Positions 45,526-54,606 of a DNA stretch of 64,000 nt are shown here, in pieces. A program made the position numbers and the translations under genes. Origin of the DNA: Lactiplantibacillus plantarum (GTDB taxonomy: Bacteria > Bacillota > Bacilli > Lactobacillales > Lactobacillaceae). The stretch covers positions 2,976,001-3,040,000 of the forward strand of contig NZ_CP039121.1 of NCBI RefSeq assembly GCF_014131735.1, given 5' to 3'. Under the pieces are notes generated by a model, which saw only the letters and a program-made list of their open reading frames with translations, was not told the origin of the DNA and made no database searches. Every line of letters begins with the position of its first letter. The first letter of the stretch is position 1.

Positions 45526-46872
45526 TCAAACATCTAAGAAATCTTGATAATCATTATCAACTTGTTCAACATACGCCGTGGCCCATTTAGCCATGGCTTC
45601 ATCAAACTTCGCCGAATTACCAACGTATCCCCGAATCATGGCCGCCGTTGGACTTTGCGCATGAGCCTTTGCCAAAATCATTGCGCACGTATTTGCATAG
45701 GCTTGGAATTGACCCCAGTCTAGGGTTGGAATATCGATGGATTCCTTCATATCCCGAAATTGACGAACATAAAAACTCTTATTTTCCATTTGGAAATAGC
45801 CTAGGAACGCATCCGAGGTTGCTTGTAAAATGCGTTGCGAACTGACGATCCGTTGCCCTTCCGTCAATTCCATGGCGGCCGTTAACGCTGGCCGCGACTG
45901 GCTCCCGACTTTCCGCGTTGGTAAAGCTTCCTTGATTTGTAACACCATATGGCTACCATCCGTACTCGTCAGAAGAACCAAGTAACATAGTGACCCAAAA
46001 CTCCCGACGCCCACACTATGCCGAATAATATCAGTAACTTCATATTGCGACAACAGCAAAGCGACATCGGTCCGTACGTTCAATAAATACTCGCTAATTC
46101 CGGCCTTTAGCCCTTGATAAGTTTGCCGATCAATATGGACAGAACGGGGCGCGTTCTCCTTAAATTGCCGTTCACCGCGACTATTAGTGACCGTAAACTT
46201 ACGCACAACTTGTTCTGAATTACGTTTTTGAGCCTTTTTAACCAAGGATGCAATTAAATCGGCCGTATCTTCGGGAGCACCACCGAAGTTCAAGACAGCC
46301 TGAACTTCGTTATCGCGATAAAAACGGTCTAACGTCGTCTGATCAAACATCCGTTTGAGTGCTTCCCGATAACTCGCACTCGCCGCCTGTATCAATTTTT
46401 CGACCTTTTTTGGTTTAAAGTTAGAATCACGAGCAGCTAGCAACACACTAACTAATAACCGACGTAAATCCCATTCCCACGGATGGACGCCAGCTTCGTC
46501 AAAGTCATTTAGGTCAAATACCAGTCGCCGTTCTGGTGACGCATAGAATCCAAAGTTACCAATATGAGCATCGCCACAAACTACGGCGGGAATTTCAGTG
46601 GACGACTGGTAATCCAAATCGTAATCCATTAACTCAACTGATCCCCGGAAGAATGCAAAAGCCGAAGCAGACATTCGTTCACGCCGCAATGGCAATAGTT
46701 CTGGTACCAGCATCTCCCGCACATGTTTCAGATAATCACTGGCGTTTCGTTTCACCGGTGTAAATGTCCCTAATTTTTCAAATGGGGTGACTTGGCGCCG
46801 CGCCTTTCCTAGCGCAATTAATTCAGCAACCGTATGATGTTGTCGAATATGAGTTAAATCAAGTGGTGGCAT
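45526..46872 (-). CDS. DUF2252 family protein
   Basis: Protein of 448 residues of the DUF2252 family, which is related to aminoglycoside-phosphotransferase and kinase folds. Visible are the FFRGSVELMDYD stretch, VVCGDAHIGNFG (His and Asn in a kinase-like catalytic loop) and LVFDLNDFDEAG with acidic metal-binding residues. A phosphotransfer activity on an unknown substrate is plausible, not established. The ATG at 46872 follows AAAAGGA; a TTG three codons earlier overlaps the site. Monocistronic. Confidence 0.85.
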   Translation of the reverse strand: MPPLDLTHIRQHHTVAELIALGKARRQVTPFEKLGTFTPVKRNASDYLKHVREMLVPELLPLRRERMSASAFAFFRGSVELMDYDLDYQSSTEIPAVVCGDAHIGNFGFYASPERRLVFDLNDFDEAGVHPWEWDLRRLLVSVLLAARDSNFKPKKVEKLIQAASASYREALKRMFDQTTLDRFYRDNEVQAVLNFGGAPEDTADLIASLVKKAQKRNSEQVVRKFTVTNSRGERQFKENAPRSVHIDRQTYQGLKAGISEYLLNVRTDVALLLSQYEVTDIIRHSVGVGSFGSLCYLVLLTSTDGSHMVLQIKEALPTRKVGSQSRPALTAAMELTEGQRIVSSQRILQATSDAFLGYFQMENKSFYVRQFRDMKESIDIPTLDWGQFQAYANTCAMILAKAHAQSPTAAMIRGYVGNSAKFDEAMAKWATAYVEQVDNDYQDFLDV

Positions 46873-47106
46873 GAGTATCAAATCCTTTTATGATTTACTA
46901 ATTTTATTATAGCGATATCTTCCAACGATAGAAAATAATTCAGCTAGTTGAGCCCGCTTCTCGCGTCCCAATTATTGACCAGCTGACGCCAATTTACAAG
47001 CAATTTTCATGATAAAACGGCGATTCTAGTTGACGTACCCCTCAAAGTCACCTACAATTTAAGTTATAAATGATACCGCTTTCAAAAAGCGAGGAGGTCA
47101 CGTATT

Positions 47107-47571
47107 ATGGCAAATTCTGAAAAAACATTGGTCCTAGTTAAACCCGATGGTGTCAGTGAAGGACACATTGGTGAGGTTATCACCCGGTTAGAACGCAAGG
47201 GTTATCAAATTGCCGCCTTAAAGGTTATTAAAGCAACCGCGGAGCAACTTCAACAACATTACAGTGAGAAGGTTGGTAAGCCTTACTTTAAGGAAATCGA
47301 GACCTACATGATGGAAGGTCCACTCGTCGCCATTATCGTAAGTGGTACTGGCGTCGTCAAAGCGGTGCATCGTTTAGCTGGTAGCACCCGGCCTGCCGAA
47401 GCACAACCTGGCACAATTCGGGGGGATTTCTCTCATGAATATCCAGACGGTATTTTACGAAATATTATCCATACCTCAGATAGCCGTGAAAATGCGCATC
47501 ACGAAATTGCAATTTGGTTTCCCGAATTAGCCGTTAAAGCACGAAAAGCAGACAACAAAGTAAAAGCCTAG
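47107..47571 (+). CDS. ndk: Nucleoside-diphosphate kinase
   Basis: Enzyme of 154 residues that equalises the gamma-phosphates of NTPs. The active-site His122 lies in NIIHTSDS, followed by SRENAHHEIAIWF; LVLVKPDG is the N-terminal signature. Length and motifs match bacterial Ndk. GAGGAGG before the ATG. Single gene with hairpin behind. Confidence 0.95.
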   Translation: MANSEKTLVLVKPDGVSEGHIGEVITRLERKGYQIAALKVIKATAEQLQQHYSEKVGKPYFKEIETYMMEGPLVAIIVSGTGVVKAVHRLAGSTRPAEAQPGTIRGDFSHEYPDGILRNIIHTSDSRENAHHEIAIWFPELAVKARKADNKVKA

Positions 47572-47597
47572 CTTCATTTTTAACATCACGATTACGC

Positions 47598-47653
47598 AAT
47601 TCGCAATTACTGATCAATGGTCTGAACGCCATTGCGTCCAGTAATTGCGAATT
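47598..47653 (+). terminator. Long hairpin behind ndk
   Basis: AATTCGCAATTACTG (47598-47612) pairs perfectly with 47639-47653, and an inner AATGG/CCATT stem prolongs it. The T run behind is short. Confidence 0.6.
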
Positions 47654-47812
47654 TGTATACACTGGATGTTTTCCGTCACAACGTTAGTAAAGCTTCCAAA
47701 GATAACCCGTAAACTGCCCCAACTAACTGCCAACACGCGCCGAAATTTTCGCACTAATCGTTCGCACTAGTTATGATTAAACCAATCAACTAAATGGTTT
47801 GGGGGAATCATT

Positions 47813-48214
47813 ATGAACATAGTCGTTGGACCATATGTACGGCGGCCGCGGGCTGTCAAATCGGACCCGCGCAACACCAGTAAATTTTCGATGTTTAATT
47901 CGCTACGACGGATTGATGAATGCCTAGTCTTGATTAAACGTACTGGCACACCAGGATTAATTGATTCAACTGCAACGTTAGGTTTGAACCTAACCCACTT
48001 AATGGGATTGAATGTCATCGTAACTAGTCGTGGACGTTCCTTCACCATCATTGTTCAAGGTCGGCAGCGGTCGTTCACGCTGACTGGCTGTCTCATTGAA
48101 GACACGCTCTACAACGCCGTTCACCCAGCACAACCAGACTATCTGATTTCACTAAATCGCCAGCTCATTACCAATAGTGATGACTTAATTGAGCAACTCT
48201 ATGACCACTATTAG
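47813..48214 (+). CDS. Protein of unknown function
   Basis: Soluble protein of 133 residues with a basic N-terminal third (RRPR, KR) and a mixed hydrophobic core; no family recognised. GGGGGAA before the ATG and a perfect terminator just after the stop suggest it is expressed alone. Confidence 0.65.
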   Translation: MNIVVGPYVRRPRAVKSDPRNTSKFSMFNSLRRIDECLVLIKRTGTPGLIDSTATLGLNLTHLMGLNVIVTSRGRSFTIIVQGRQRSFTLTGCLIEDTLYNAVHPAQPDYLISLNRQLITNSDDLIEQLYDHY

Positions 48215-48233
48215 CTGGCCAGCATCACGCACC

Positions 48234-48264
48234 AAAGGCTAACCCACCGTGTGGGTTAGCCTTT
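48234..48264. terminator. Bidirectional terminator
   Basis: AAAGGCTAACCCAC (48234-48247) pairs perfectly with 48251-48264, between two converging genes. Confidence 0.85.
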
Positions 48265-48278
48265 TAAATTGCCCCATA

Positions 48279-48833
48279 TTAAATGATCAGTTGAACGACT
48301 TTAAGCAGTGTCGCGGATGGTTTAGCCGGAATCTTCATCTTTTGAACGGCTGGCATTGCTGTGTGAACATTTTGGGCAACCGGACCCACTTGCGAGCGTT
48401 GCCCCGAACGACTATGCGCAACCAATACAGTATTATCCGCATTCCGCGCGTATATCACACTATTAGTAGCATCTTGTAAATCATCACTATAAATCTGGGT
48501 CATTTGGTGATGATAGACCGCGCTGTGCGGATCGTCTGGCTGAATTCGCTGTCCGGCCGCAATTTTGCGGATATGTAACGGGGTTGCCTCGTTGATGACC
48601 CGAGTCCCCTTCAGGTGTAGCCAAACTTGTGCGGCTTCCACCTTAGCTGCCGGAAAATCACTAAGTTGTGGCTGACGGATTGCCTTAAACGTTGCTGCGG
48701 TACTACGCTGCAGCCGACGTTGATGATAGGTCCGGCGCTGGCTTGTATGCCGTTCAAGCTGCACTTGTTCCCACACCAAACAAGCACCAAAGAGGACGAT
48801 ACCGACCCGTAATGCCCAAATCAATTTTTTCAA
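48279..48833 (-). CDS. Membrane-anchored extracellular protein of unknown function
   Basis: Protein of 184 residues. One N-terminal hydrophobic segment (about 4-24) has no clear cleavage site, so it is probably a membrane anchor with a basic extracellular domain rich in Gln, Arg and His. No family recognised. Start is TTG with GGGGGG seven bases upstream. Confidence 0.65.
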   Translation of the reverse strand: MKKLIWALRVGIVLFGACLVWEQVQLERHTSQRRTYHQRRLQRSTAATFKAIRQPQLSDFPAAKVEAAQVWLHLKGTRVINEATPLHIRKIAAGQRIQPDDPHSAVYHHQMTQIYSDDLQDATNSVIYARNADNTVLVAHSRSGQRSQVGPVAQNVHTAMPAVQKMKIPAKPSATLLKVVQLII

Positions 48834-49123
48834 TGATTAGCCCCCCACTTTACCATAATTACGCTACTTAATTTAACATGGTCTTAGCTAATTATATTGG
48901 CAAAGCCGGTAATAATTTAATTATTAATAGGGCAGTCGCACCAACTCGCCATTTCTAGTTGCGCTTCCCCTTAAACTATTAACGATTTCTAACTTGACAG
49001 CTAAACTGATTTATTGTCAAAATCACTATTTAAATATTTTATTTTATGATGGCAATACAAACATTTTGATTATCGCGATATACTTAGACGAGCATTAGCT
49101 TTTTCAATAAGGAGGCACTACTG

Positions 49124-49450
49124 ATGAACTCATTCAAGAACCCACTTATGACAACACCCTATCTGCTAGCCATAATCGCCACACTGACGATGCTAGTTAG
49201 TCCACTGACAACGGTTGTTATATCAGTACTGATATGGTTGTCGGGAATTACGCTGGTGTGGTTACACCGCCAGCAACGATGGCTCCGCTTCTTCTACGCA
49301 CCCGTGTTTTTGTACACTTCTTTACTAGAACAATGGTATTTCTCCCCATCAACCCAGCCACTGACAGAAACGATTCTCATTAACCTCGCAATTCTTGGCA
49401 TTGCCATTTTCAGCACATGGGCAGCTTATCAATTACGTCATAACGCGTAA
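49124..49450 (+). CDS. Small membrane protein of unknown function
   Basis: Protein of 108 residues with about four hydrophobic segments (11-28, 32-48, 58-70 and 82-102). No family recognised. AAGGAGG before the ATG. The preceding gap 48834-49123 is AT-rich without a supported gene. Confidence 0.65.
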   Translation: MNSFKNPLMTTPYLLAIIATLTMLVSPLTTVVISVLIWLSGITLVWLHRQQRWLRFFYAPVFLYTSLLEQWYFSPSTQPLTETILINLAILGIAIFSTWAAYQLRHNA

Positions 49451-49466
49451 ATTACTCACCAAGAAA

Positions 49467-49510
49467 AATAAGTCCCCCAGATGCGGTAACCGTTTCTGGG
49501 GGGACTTATT
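49467..49510. terminator. Bidirectional terminator
   Basis: AATAAGTCCCCCAGA (49467-49481) pairs with 49495-49510 with one extra G, between converging genes; T run on the minus strand. Confidence 0.82.
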
Positions 49511-49544
49511 GATTGCTTCAACAGCTACCGTTAAATAACGCTCG

Positions 49545-49877
49545 TTAGGCAGGCTTCACTTCGGCTAGTTTTTGATCCAGATATTTCTTCAATGCTGCTT
49601 GGGGATGAAAACCAACCACCTTTTCAGCGGGCTGGCCATTCTTGAATATCACTAACGCCGGAATACTCATAATCTCAAATTGTTGCGCAATTTCCTGATG
49701 TTGATCAACGTCGAGCGAAGCAAATTTCACTTGCCCATCGTACAGTTCATCTAACGCTTCAAGCACTGGTTCCTGCATCTTGCAAGGGCCACACCAATCC
49801 GCCCAAAAATCAACCACAGTTAACGCGGTACCATCAGCCACCGTCGCAAAAGTCGTCTTATCGACTGGTTCGATCAT
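49545..49877 (-). CDS. trxA: Thioredoxin
   Basis: Thioredoxin of 110 residues. Active site WADWCGPCK with Cys29 and Cys32; cis-Pro in SIPALVIF. Reduces protein disulphides with electrons from thioredoxin reductase. The core is standard, but the paralogue cannot be identified here (L. plantarum has several), so the symbol is only indicative. Single gene. Confidence 0.93.
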   Translation of the reverse strand: MIEPVDKTTFATVADGTALTVVDFWADWCGPCKMQEPVLEALDELYDGQVKFASLDVDQHQEIAQQFEIMSIPALVIFKNGQPAEKVVGFHPQAALKKYLDQKLAEVKPA

Positions 49878-50057
49878 ATCTAATCCTCATTTCCAATTAA
49901 TTTTCGTTCTATCATAGCATGTTTTCCCACAAAATTATGACTTCCGGGTCTGAATCACGTACATAGGTCACAAAATCTTGGTATATCGGTGTTCTACCAA
50001 TCAAAAATTCGATATAATAGCGTTATAGAAACGATATAACCTAAAGGAGGAATTTTT

Positions 50058-50609
50058 GTGTCCACACAAACAATCAGTCCCGAACAGGACTCCGAATTAG
50101 TCGCTTCCGTCGCCGCTGAACAACTCGGTATTAAAGCCGTGACGTTGCGCAAATATAGCACCATGGTTGAAAAACAGCTTAACGATGAAAATCGCTTCCG
50201 CCCGGCCGATAACAGTCATCGCTTATATACAGCCGCTGATTTAAAAACTTTTCAGGCGGCCATCGAACTCGCTGAACAGGGCACAACGTTAGCCACTGCG
50301 CTAGGACGGGCGTTTGGTGCTAAGGTCCCGACATCCAAACAACCGGCGGCAACGACGACTCAGTCTGAGAAATCAGCGCCTGCAACTACCACCAAGTCGC
50401 CCCTCATCACGACAACCACCGTCGATCCCAGCAAAATGGCACCAGCGGCCAAGCCAGATGGCCCGACTAATGCTGAGCTCTATAAGCAGCAAGAAATGAT
50501 CATCCGGCGCTTAGATTCACTCAGTGACCGCTTAAACCAAGTCCTTGACCAACTTGATCAACAAGCCAGTCAAGCGGCCAAACCTTGGTGGCATTTCTGG
50601 GAAAAGTAG
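50058..50609 (+). CDS. MerR-like HTH protein with C-terminal WWxFW motif (DUF3967-like)
   Basis: Protein of 183 residues. A MerR-type helix-turn-helix covers about residues 15-75 (AAEQLGIKAVTLRKYSTMVE, then YTAADLKTFQAAIEL), then a Thr/Pro/Ala linker (about 95-140), a short coiled coil and the terminal WWHFWEK. This order matches DUF3967-type proteins of Bacillus and phages, whose function is unknown; RacA-like chromosome-binding proteins share the HTH plus coiled-coil plan. Start GTG after AGGAGG. No operon partner. Confidence 0.75.
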   Translation: MSTQTISPEQDSELVASVAAEQLGIKAVTLRKYSTMVEKQLNDENRFRPADNSHRLYTAADLKTFQAAIELAEQGTTLATALGRAFGAKVPTSKQPAATTTQSEKSAPATTTKSPLITTTTVDPSKMAPAAKPDGPTNAELYKQQEMIIRRLDSLSDRLNQVLDQLDQQASQAAKPWWHFWEK

Positions 50610-50789
50610 CCGTATGCTGGTCAACATACTTGCTCATTAGACTTACTTCGGTAGGGCAACAGTTAGCATTACCTACCATCCAAATTAACGTGTGCTGCCA
50701 GTCTTAAAAATAAGCTACCTACACGTTCATCGTTCCAGTTAACTCGCCCAGCGATGGCTGCTATCAAGTGCTTCTTTGTCAGGCAAGAC

Positions 50790-50829
50790 GCAAAAGGCGC
50801 CCAGAATTAAATTTCTGGGCGCCTTTTGC
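50790..50829. terminator. Terminator of the mannitol operon
   Basis: GCAAAAGGCGCCCAGAA (50790-50806) pairs perfectly with 50813-50829. Confidence 0.85.
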
Positions 50830-50871
50830 AGCTAATTACCATGGCGGTTAGTAATTAGTTTTTTTATCGAA

Positions 50872-52029
50872 CTACTTTGTTGCAGCTAAGTGCTTTTCGT
50901 ACGCAGCTTTGATTTCATTAACTAAATCTTCATCTTTCAAGTCAGTTGTTTCGCGAATGACTTGTTCGATTGGTTCATCCTTCAATAATTGTTGTAACTT
51001 AACACTTTCACTATCATTAGGATAGTTGAAGAAAAACATTTCACCAACTGTATCAACTAAGGCGCTGTAATCGCGACCACGTTCCTTCAATTCCCGAATT
51101 GGGCGAATGAAACGTTCGTTGAAACCCAATTTCCGAATTGGTGTCCGGCCGACCCGTTCAATATCATCAGAGATATATGGGTTTTCAAACCGACTCAAAA
51201 TCTTCTTTTGATAAGCATGGTGTACTTCAGGATCAAAGCCCCACTTTTGAATCAACAAGTCGCCGGTTTCACCTAAAACGTGCTTAGCTTGGTCAACAAC
51301 ACTGTCATCCTTGACCGCTTCGCCAATCGTCTTGTAGCCCTTCATGTTACCAGTATAGGCTACGGTGGCATGACCAGTATTAACGGAGAAGAGTTTCCGT
51401 TCAATGTATGGTTCCAAGTCGTCAGCATAATCAACACCCTTTAATTGAATCTTAGGGTTTTTCATCTGGGACTTGTCGATAACCCATTCCTTGAATGGTT
51501 CAACTGAAACGAACAATGGATCATCATGCTTTTGAAGCGGTACGATCCGGTCAACAGCGGCATTGGGGAAGCCTGCATTTTGGTCAGCCCAAGCTTGTTC
51601 GTCTTCATTTAATGATTCATAAACGGATTTCTTTAATGACTGACTCCCGCCAATCATGTTTTCACAAGCAATGATATCAATTGGTGTCGTATTGTTGTCA
51701 GCTTGCCGTAACTTTAACCCGTCAGCAATTAATGGCGCGATGAACTTCAAGATCTTAGGTCCAATCGCAGTCGTAACCATATCGGCTTGGGCAATTTCTT
51801 CAGCAACCGCCTTAGGATCCTTACCGTTGTTAATACCCTTAACATCGTGAACTTCAATATGTTTTTGACCTTCTGCAGCCAATTCAATGGTATAACCATT
51901 CCGTTTGTTTAATTCGTCAATCAAAGTATCATTAACATCAACGAAAGTAATCTTAAACCCGTTGTCAGCCAAGGTTTCGCCAATGAAGCCCCGACCAATA
52001 TTCCCTGCGCCAAAATGTACGTCTAACAT
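50872..52029 (-). CDS. mtlD: Mannitol-1-phosphate 5-dehydrogenase
   Basis: Enzyme of 385 residues that oxidises mannitol-1-phosphate to fructose-6-phosphate with NAD. The Rossmann motif [13 protein letters not shown] stands at the N-terminus, and the second half contains the NTGHA and [15 protein letters not shown] stretches of the family. The ATG at 52029 is one base after the stop of mtlF and preceded by AAAGGAAG inside mtlF; the two genes are translated in close succession. Last gene of the operon. Confidence 0.95.
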   Translation of the reverse strand: MLDVHFGAGNIGRGFIGETLADNGFKITFVDVNDTLIDELNKRNGYTIELAAEGQKHIEVHDVKGINNGKDPKAVAEEIAQADMVTTAIGPKILKFIAPLIADGLKLRQADNNTTPIDIIACENMIGGSQSLKKSVYESLNEDEQAWADQNAGFPNAAVDRIVPLQKHDDPLFVSVEPFKEWVIDKSQMKNPKIQLKGVDYADDLEPYIERKLFSVNTGHATVAYTGNMKGYKTIGEAVKDDSVVDQAKHVLGETGDLLIQKWGFDPEVHHAYQKKILSRFENPYISDDIERVGRTPIRKLGFNERFIRPIRELKERGRDYSALVDTVGEMFFFNYPNDSESVKLQQLLKDEPIEQVIRETTDLKDEDLVNEIKAAYEKHLAATK

Positions 52030-52030
52030 G

Positions 52031-52480
52031 CTAATCAACTTCCTTTAATAGATTTATGATTTCATCTTCAGATTGAGCGTCCGCTAACTTAGCAACGTTG
52101 GCAACGTCGCTGCAGTATATGGCAATCTGAGACAAGAGGTTCAAGTGTTCACCGTTCAACCCAGCGATCCCGAAGATAACCGTTACAGTCTTATCATCAT
52201 CGTTATCATCTGGATTACCCCAGCTCACACCCATTGGTACTTGGACCACGGAAATCCCGGTCTTTTTAATATACTTCATGCCATCTTCAGTACCATGGGG
52301 GATGGCAATGAAATTACCCATATATACGGAGACATCCTGATTACGAGCCTGCATTGCATCAATGTATTCTGGTTCGACACAACCGCCATCGACCAATAGT
52401 TGACCGGCTAAGCGGATGCCTTCTTCTTGCGTAGCCACTTGCTGGTTCAACGCAATCATTTTCTTATCTAAAGCTTCCAT
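52031..52480 (-). CDS. mtlF: PTS mannitol EIIA
   Basis: Phosphocarrier of 149 residues. Phospho-His62 lies in [11 protein letters not shown], the usual mannitol/fructose EIIA motif. It passes phosphate from HPr to the EIIB domain of MtlA. The ATG at 52480 follows AGGTGA; the GTG three codons before is too near the mtlR stop. Between mtlR and mtlD in one transcript. Confidence 0.94.
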   Translation of the reverse strand: MEALDKKMIALNQQVATQEEGIRLAGQLLVDGGCVEPEYIDAMQARNQDVSVYMGNFIAIPHGTEDGMKYIKKTGISVVQVPMGVSWGNPDDNDDDKTVTVIFGIAGLNGEHLNLLSQIAIYCSDVANVAKLADAQSEDEIINLLKEVD

Positions 52481-52494
52481 TGTTTTCACCTACG

Positions 52495-54570
52495 CTATTT
52501 CGTTAGTTCGTTCAAAAATGCTTTACTAATTAATTGATAAAGTTGCTGGCGATCGCCAGTCATAAACGTCTGCGTATTGGCCTGACTTTCAATGACTAGT
52601 GCGCTTAACTTACCCATCAACCGATTTTCAAAATCGCTGATATTGGCGGGCCCGAGCATTAGGACGATTCGCTGCAACCGAATCGATTGGTTGTCCATAC
52701 TCTTAAATGGTAATGGCTGGTCAAGTTCGAAAATCGCACAATATGGTGCGGTGACTTCCTGACTTAACGTATGCACCAACGCCAAGTTCGTATTGGGAAT
52801 ACCGACCGGCGCCAGTCCTAAGCGGTGTAACAACCGGCCCGCAACTTCTAGCGGATCATGAATCAAGTTCGAATCAATATGCCGCGTGATCTTAACTAGC
52901 ATCTCGGCCACCGTCTCATCATCGTTGCGAATCGGCGTGATAGTGAAACGGTCTAAGATCTGTTTAGCAATCGTCATCTGTTGGTAAACGGTGTCAAAAT
53001 CCAAGTTGATTTTCGTCGGCTCATCAACCGGTGAATCGATCACTTTGGTGCTTGGAAAATACTGATGAATATATTCCCGTAAGGCAGTGACTTCGTTTTC
53101 TAGTAACAGTGGGCTGACAACGCGGTAATTCAACTTAAATCCCGGTAACGTTGTCGTGGATAAAATCATGTCAAAGTCTTGTAAATTAACTTGGCCTAAA
53201 TTACCAATCCGCGCAACCTCGATAGCCGTGATTTCAGGTACTAACCGCATCAGTCGCGTTTTCAAAATTCGCGCCGTCGTCATCCCATTCGGGCACAGGA
53301 CCAAAACCTTGAGTGCTTGGTGACTCAACTGTTGCTCATACGTACTAGCAAAGTGAATCAACAAGTACGTCAACTCATCAGTTGTAAAATCCTGGTCTTT
53401 AAAAATCGTTGCGAAGCCGCGCACCACCGCCGAATACAGCTTAGGATACTGTTCACGGACCTCTTGTAACTCAGCGGTTGGCGGCACGGGACCATTAACA
53501 CCGTTACGTTGTAGGGCAATTTGCATATGCGCCGTCAAGTTATTCAACAAGCGGTCATCCGTCCCAAACGACCAGTTAAAGTTAGTCGCAACCGCGTCAA
53601 TAAACTTTTTGACCCGATACGTTAGTTGCAAATCATAATTCGATAGCGACGCGTCTTGATCGATTCGAAACGTCAAGCCCTTAATTTGCTGGGCGAGAAA
53701 ATCAATTTCAGCTCCCGTCACCACCGTCTTAATCTCAGCGGGTAGTTGGGTCATAATTGCCAGAGCAATCCGTTGATATTTCAAGAAATCATCCCGATTG
53801 ATCCCGCGCAAATACGTGACCCGACGTTCATGCTGTAACCGCATTACTCCCGTCGTCAACGTGATGATCAACTGTTGTAGCTGACCATCCGGCACCGAAG
53901 AAAAGTACTTTTTCTTCAAACTTCGCACTGCTTGATAACAGATAATCAACGTTTGGGCGTCCAGTAAGTTCAAAAAATACGATTGCTCATCACTTGCTGA
54001 TATTGCTAAGCCTTGGTTCAACTTCCCGATTGTTTTAAAAAACTCGTAGTCGTTGATTTCATTATTCAAAATGGTGGCAAACAGATTGCGAATACTACCC
54101 TCAGTCCCAGCCACCTGAATCCCCCGGGACTTCAACCGTTCAATTGATAAGTCGTAGTCAGCGAATGGTGTTGCTAATGCCGTCAAATCGTTTGAAATCG
54201 TTGCAACGCTCACATCAAAGTCAAGCGCAAGTTCTTTTAATTTTACGGAATGGCCCGTCATCAGTAACCGACAAGCTAGGGCGTTTTGCCGCGTTTGTGA
54301 GTCAAACGCCGGTGCAATCTTCCGCTCTGCTGTCAATTGGCTTTGAAACTTGGCCAGGGCCGTCTGCGATCCACTTAGTTGAAAGTGATGCTTCTCATTA
54401 ACAATTTTCAAATCAGCATTGGCTAATACCAATTCCAAATTACTGAACTCGCGATAAATTGTTCGGCGACTACTATTGAGACCGGTTTCAATCTGACTCA
54501 TTGAAAGGCCGGCGGGATTCGCTAGTAGCAGCTGTAGCAACTCATCTTGACGTTGTGTAAACTTAACCAT
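52495..54570 (-). CDS. mtlR: Mannitol operon transcriptional activator with PRD, EIIB and EIIA domains
   Basis: Regulator of 691 residues. Order of domains: two N-terminal HTH domains (1-130), PRD1, PRD2 with His348 and His406, an EIIB-like domain with Cys426 in LVLCPNGMTT, and a C-terminal EIIA-like domain with His600 in IPNTNLALVHTL. In Bacillus and Geobacillus MtlR, the PRD2 His is phosphorylated by HPr for activation and the EIIB Cys and EIIA His adjust the response to mannitol; equivalents of all are present. Its likely binding site is the palindrome at 56527. ATG after GAGGTGG. Confidence 0.93.
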   Translation of the reverse strand: MVKFTQRQDELLQLLLANPAGLSMSQIETGLNSSRRTIYREFSNLELVLANADLKIVNEKHHFQLSGSQTALAKFQSQLTAERKIAPAFDSQTRQNALACRLLMTGHSVKLKELALDFDVSVATISNDLTALATPFADYDLSIERLKSRGIQVAGTEGSIRNLFATILNNEINDYEFFKTIGKLNQGLAISASDEQSYFLNLLDAQTLIICYQAVRSLKKKYFSSVPDGQLQQLIITLTTGVMRLQHERRVTYLRGINRDDFLKYQRIALAIMTQLPAEIKTVVTGAEIDFLAQQIKGLTFRIDQDASLSNYDLQLTYRVKKFIDAVATNFNWSFGTDDRLLNNLTAHMQIALQRNGVNGPVPPTAELQEVREQYPKLYSAVVRGFATIFKDQDFTTDELTYLLIHFASTYEQQLSHQALKVLVLCPNGMTTARILKTRLMRLVPEITAIEVARIGNLGQVNLQDFDMILSTTTLPGFKLNYRVVSPLLLENEVTALREYIHQYFPSTKVIDSPVDEPTKINLDFDTVYQQMTIAKQILDRFTITPIRNDDETVAEMLVKITRHIDSNLIHDPLEVAGRLLHRLGLAPVGIPNTNLALVHTLSQEVTAPYCAIFELDQPLPFKSMDNQSIRLQRIVLMLGPANISDFENRLMGKLSALVIESQANTQTFMTGDRQQLYQLISKAFLNELTK

Positions 54571-54606
54571 GATGCCACCTCATACGATAATGGTAATAAT
54601 ATCATT

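Noticed and set aside
47767..48051. 94-codon frame on the minus strand
   Set aside because: Antisense to the 133-residue gene, which has the better ribosome binding site and terminator.
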